Part shown: in pieces, positions 61,444 to 64,000 of the stretch | How positions within the stretch are numbered: the first letter of the stretch is position 1 | Layout of the letters: every line of letters starts with the position of its first letter | From: Jiella endophytica | Lineage (GTDB): Bacteria > Pseudomonadota > Alphaproteobacteria > Rhizobiales > Rhizobiaceae | DNA: 64,000 nucleotides | Direction of reading: 5' to 3' | Assembly (NCBI RefSeq): GCF_004519335.1 | Contig: NZ_SOZD01000007.1 | Span: 62,001-126,000 of the forward strand | Notes under the pieces: generated by a model | Database searches by the model: none | What the model was told of the DNA's origin: nothing | Seen by the model: only the letters and a program-made list of their open reading frames with translations | Position numbers and translations under genes: made by a program

Positions 61444-62762
61444 GCGACGCCACCGCCAACGGCATCGCCGCAACGGCTGCCGAACGAAAGCCACGCCGCG
61501 ACATCGGCATCGGCCGGCGCTATGCCGCCGAGCGCCGCTTCAAGGCCTATGGCATCATCGCCATCGCCATCGGCCTCGCCTTCCTGGTGATGCTGCTGAC
61601 GAGCATCATCTCGAAGGGCTACACCGCCTTCTGGCAGACCGAGATCAAGGTGCCGATCACCTTCACGGAAAAGGTGCTCGGCACGCCGGAGCAGGCGGTC
61701 AAGAGCCAGACCAAGCTCTTGATGGCGAACTATCCGCAGCTCGCCCGCGACGGCCTCGTCCAGCTTCTCGGGATCAGCGCCGACGACAAGAAGGCGGTCT
61801 CCGCCGCCAACGGGCTGATCTCCTCCGGTACCCGCGTCACCCTGCGCGACATGGTGATGAACGACCTGTCGATCATCGGCACGACCGAGGACGTCTGGCT
61901 CTATGCGAGCTCCGAGCTCGACAGCGCCATGAAGGGGCAATACGACCTTTCGGTGCCTGAAAACCGGCGCCCGATCAGCGACCTGCAGCTGGAATATATC
62001 GACAAGCTGAAGTCGCAAGGGGCGATCGAGGAGCGCTTCAACTGGGGGCTCTTCACCTTCGGCGCCTCGTCCAGAGCCGAGACCGCCGGCCTCGGCGTCG
62101 CCATCATCGGCTCGTTCTACATGATGCTGATCGTGCTGGCTCTGGCGCTGCCGATCGGCGTCGCCGCCTCGATCTATCTCGAGGAGTTCGCGCCGAAGAA
62201 CAAGTTCACCGACCTCATCGAGGTGAACATCAACAATCTCGCCGCCGTGCCGTCGATCGTCTTCGGCCTGCTCGGCCTTGCCGTCTTCATCAACTGGTTC
62301 GGTCTGCCGCGCTCGGCGCCGCTGGTCGGCGGCCTCGTCCTCACTTTGATGACGCTGCCGACGATCATCATCGCCACGCGGGCGGCGCTGCGCGCCGTGC
62401 CGCCGTCGATCCGCTGGGCCGCCCTTGGCCTCGGCGCCTCGCGCACCCAGACGATCTTCCACCACGTCCTGCCGCTGGCGGCGCCCGGCATCCTGACCGG
62501 CACGATCATCGGCCTCGCCCAGGCGCTCGGCGAAACCGCGCCGCTTCTGCTGATCGGCATGGTCGCCTTCGTCGCCGACTATCCGGCGACGCCGATGGAG
62601 CCGGCGACGGCGCTGCCGGTGCAGATCTACATGTGGGCCAACGAGGCCGAGCGCGCCTTCGTCGAGAGGACGTCCGGCGCGATCATCATTCTTCTCGCAT
62701 TCCTGGCAATCATGAACCTCACGGCGATCTTCCTTCGCCGCCGCTTCGAACGCCGCTGGTAG
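61440..62762 (+). CDS. pstA: Phosphate ABC transporter permease PstA
   Basis: This 440-residue membrane protein starts MSDATANGIAATAAER. It has a soluble N-terminal insertion (about 60-200) typical of the long PstA form. The permease core has GVAASIYLEEFAPKN, NNLAAVPSIVFGLLGLA and the EAA-like loop ALGLGASRTQTIFHHVLPLA. It pairs with PstC and ends nine bases before pstB. Confidence 0.95.
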   Translation: MSDATANGIAATAAERKPRRDIGIGRRYAAERRFKAYGIIAIAIGLAFLVMLLTSIISKGYTAFWQTEIKVPITFTEKVLGTPEQAVKSQTKLLMANYPQLARDGLVQLLGISADDKKAVSAANGLISSGTRVTLRDMVMNDLSIIGTTEDVWLYASSELDSAMKGQYDLSVPENRRPISDLQLEYIDKLKSQGAIEERFNWGLFTFGASSRAETAGLGVAIIGSFYMMLIVLALALPIGVAASIYLEEFAPKNKFTDLIEVNINNLAAVPSIVFGLLGLAVFINWFGLPRSAPLVGGLVLTLMTLPTIIIATRAALRAVPPSIRWAALGLGASRTQTIFHHVLPLAAPGILTGTIIGLAQALGETAPLLLIGMVAFVADYPATPMEPATALPVQIYMWANEAERAFVERTSGAIIILLAFLAIMNLTAIFLRRRFERRW

Positions 62763-62771
62763 GAGCCAGAG

Positions 62772-63584
62772 ATGATGGAAAACATTCAAGCCACTCTGAA
62801 CAGGGGCCCGGCCGTGCAAGCTGCCAAACCGATCAAGATGAAGACCAAGGACGTCACCGTCCATTACGGCGCCAAGCAGGCCCTCAACGGCGTCACGCTG
62901 AACATCCCCGAGAACCAGGTGACGGCGCTGATCGGCCCGTCGGGCTGCGGCAAGTCCACCTATCTGCGCTGCCTCAACCGGATGAACGACACGATCGACA
63001 TCGCCAAGGTCGGCGGCGAGATCCTGCTCGACGGCGAGGACGTCTACGACCCGGACATCGACGTCGTGGAGCTCAGGGCCCGGGTCGGCATGGTCTTCCA
63101 GAAGCCGAACCCGTTTCCGAAGTCGATCTTCGACAATGTCGCCTACGGCCCGAAGATTCACGGCCTCGCCCGCTCCAAGCAGGAGCTCGACGAGATCGTC
63201 CATACCAGCCTGCGCCGCGCCGGCCTCTACAAGGAGGTTCACGACCGTCTCGACGAGCCGGGCACCGGGCTTTCCGGCGGCCAGCAGCAGCGCCTCTGCA
63301 TCGCCAGAGCCATCGCCGTCTCGCCCGAGGTCATCCTGATGGACGAGCCCTGCTCGGCGCTCGACCCGATCGCCACGGCGACGGTCGAGGAGCTGATCGA
63401 CGAGCTGCGCGAGAACTACACCATCGTCATCGTCACCCACTCCATGCAGCAGGCGGCGCGTGTCTCGCAGCTGACCGCCATGTTCCATCTCGGCGACCTC
63501 GCCGAGGTCGGCCCGACCGAGAAGATGTTCTCCAATCCGGACGACAAGCGGACCCAGGACTACATCACGGGCCGCTTCGGCTGA
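62772..63584 (+). CDS. pstB: Phosphate ABC transporter ATP-binding protein PstB
   Basis: This 270-residue ATPase has Walker [10 protein letters not shown], a Q-loop in [13 protein letters not shown], signature [15 protein letters not shown], Walker [14 protein letters not shown] and the switch His in [11 protein letters not shown]. All match PstB closely. An AGGAG site precedes the first of two adjacent ATG codons (62772 and 62775). phoU follows after 25 bases. Confidence 0.97.
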   Translation: MMENIQATLNRGPAVQAAKPIKMKTKDVTVHYGAKQALNGVTLNIPENQVTALIGPSGCGKSTYLRCLNRMNDTIDIAKVGGEILLDGEDVYDPDIDVVELRARVGMVFQKPNPFPKSIFDNVAYGPKIHGLARSKQELDEIVHTSLRRAGLYKEVHDRLDEPGTGLSGGQQQRLCIARAIAVSPEVILMDEPCSALDPIATATVEELIDELRENYTIVIVTHSMQQAARVSQLTAMFHLGDLAEVGPTEKMFSNPDDKRTQDYITGRFG

Positions 63585-63609
63585 CGGGAACCATCACGAG
63601 GAGACCAGA

Positions 63610-64000
63610 ATGGCCGAACACATCGTCACGTCCTACGAGGACGAGCTGAAGTTCATCATCCGCCGCATTTCCGAAATGGGCGGCCAGGCCGAGCGCATGG
63701 TCGAACAGTCGGTCAGCGCCCTGATGCATTCCGACTGGGGGCTTGCCCAGTCGGTCGTCGCCGACGACGTGCTGCTCGACGCCGTGCAGCGCGAGATCGA
63801 CGAACGGGCGATCCGCACCATCGCCAAGCGCCAGCCGATGGCCGTTGACCTGCGCGAGATCGTCGGCGCGATCCGCATTTCCAACGACCTCGAGCGCATC
63901 GGCGATCTCGCCAAGAACACCGCCAAGCGCGTCATCGCGGTTCACGAACACTCCCAGCCGATGCAGCTGGTGCGCGGCATCGAGCACCTCTCCGACCTCG
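63610..64000 (+). CDS. phoU: PhoU phosphate signalling protein (3' end outside window)
   Basis: The first 130 codons are present and the frame is open at the window edge. The N-terminal half of the PhoU helical bundle is seen: FIIRRISEMGGQAERMVEQSV, then RQPMAVDLREIVGAIRISNDLERIGD, a conserved E/D-rich metal-binding motif, and KNTAKRV. PhoU relays Pst transporter state to PhoR and dampens uptake. GAGGAG precedes the ATG. Confidence 0.95.
   Translation, partial: MAEHIVTSYEDELKFIIRRISEMGGQAERMVEQSVSALMHSDWGLAQSVVADDVLLDAVQREIDERAIRTIAKRQPMAVDLREIVGAIRISNDLERIGDLAKNTAKRVIAVHEHSQPMQLVRGIEHLSDL

Overview
The window is about 64 kb of high-GC alphaproteobacterial chromosome. Gene order and protein families point to the order Hyphomicrobiales (Rhizobiales). 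The supporting blocks are addA-trxA, trpF-trpB...trpA-accD-folC, pyrD with a DUF952 gene, rpmF-mtgA-ispA, phoR-pstSCAB-phoU, an AccD without the usual four-cysteine zinc ribbon, and several rhizobial-type intergenic palindromes. I cannot name the genus. Aurantimonadaceae or a related family would fit, but that is inference.

Layout. 1-2.6 kb: end of addA, then trxA with a terminator. 2.7-5.2 kb: a PEP mutase/isocitrate lyase family enzyme, an exported protein of unknown function and a DUF2937 membrane protein. 5.2-11.8 kb (minus strand): trpF-trpB, three small genes (zinc ribbon, coiled-coil membrane protein, cutA), then trpA-accD-folC. 11.9-12.7 kb: a toxin-antitoxin pair (DUF4258 and HTH). 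12.8-21.4 kb: YgjP-like metallopeptidase, DUF2852, an exported DUF2380/DUF3280-like protein, SLC13/DASS anion symporter, glycerophosphodiesterase, ceramidase-like membrane protein, pyrD, DUF952 and a periplasmic Met/His-rich protein. 21.96 kb: tRNA-Ser(GGA).

22.6-43.7 kb is the accessory part. It is a catabolic island with two complete branched-chain-amino-acid-type (Liv) ABC transporters. In both, the second permease and both ATPases are fused in one polypeptide (LivM-LivG-LivF, about 840 residues). Between and after them lie two NAD-dependent epimerase/dehydratase-family proteins, a LysR regulator, an FAD-dependent oxidoreductase of the fumarate reductase/ketosteroid dehydrogenase type, a thiamine-diphosphate enzyme of the acetolactate synthase/2-oxoacid decarboxylase type, a small cupin, two similar aldehyde dehydrogenases and an SDR. 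The set suggests uptake of an organic acid, its oxidation and decarboxylation to an aldehyde, and aldehyde oxidation. The substrate is unknown.

43.9-50.5 kb: an ATP-dependent DNA ligase carrying an in-frame palindromic-repeat insertion, a DUF2147 protein, a DEDDh exonuclease preceded by 15 perfect copies of an 8-bp repeat, tRNA-Thr(CGT), an AT-rich orphan membrane protein, rpmF, mtgA and ispA. 50.5-57.2 kb: a GGDEF-EAL protein, two SDRs, a GH15 glycosidase and a single-span membrane protein. 57.3-64 kb: phoR, a tandem Pho box, pstS, three stem-loops, pstC, pstA, pstB and the start of phoU, forming the phosphate-starvation module.

I see no insertion sequences, CRISPR arrays, integrases, phage genes or rRNA genes. 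Mobile-type signals are limited to short dispersed palindromic repeats and one AT-rich patch next to tRNA-Thr.
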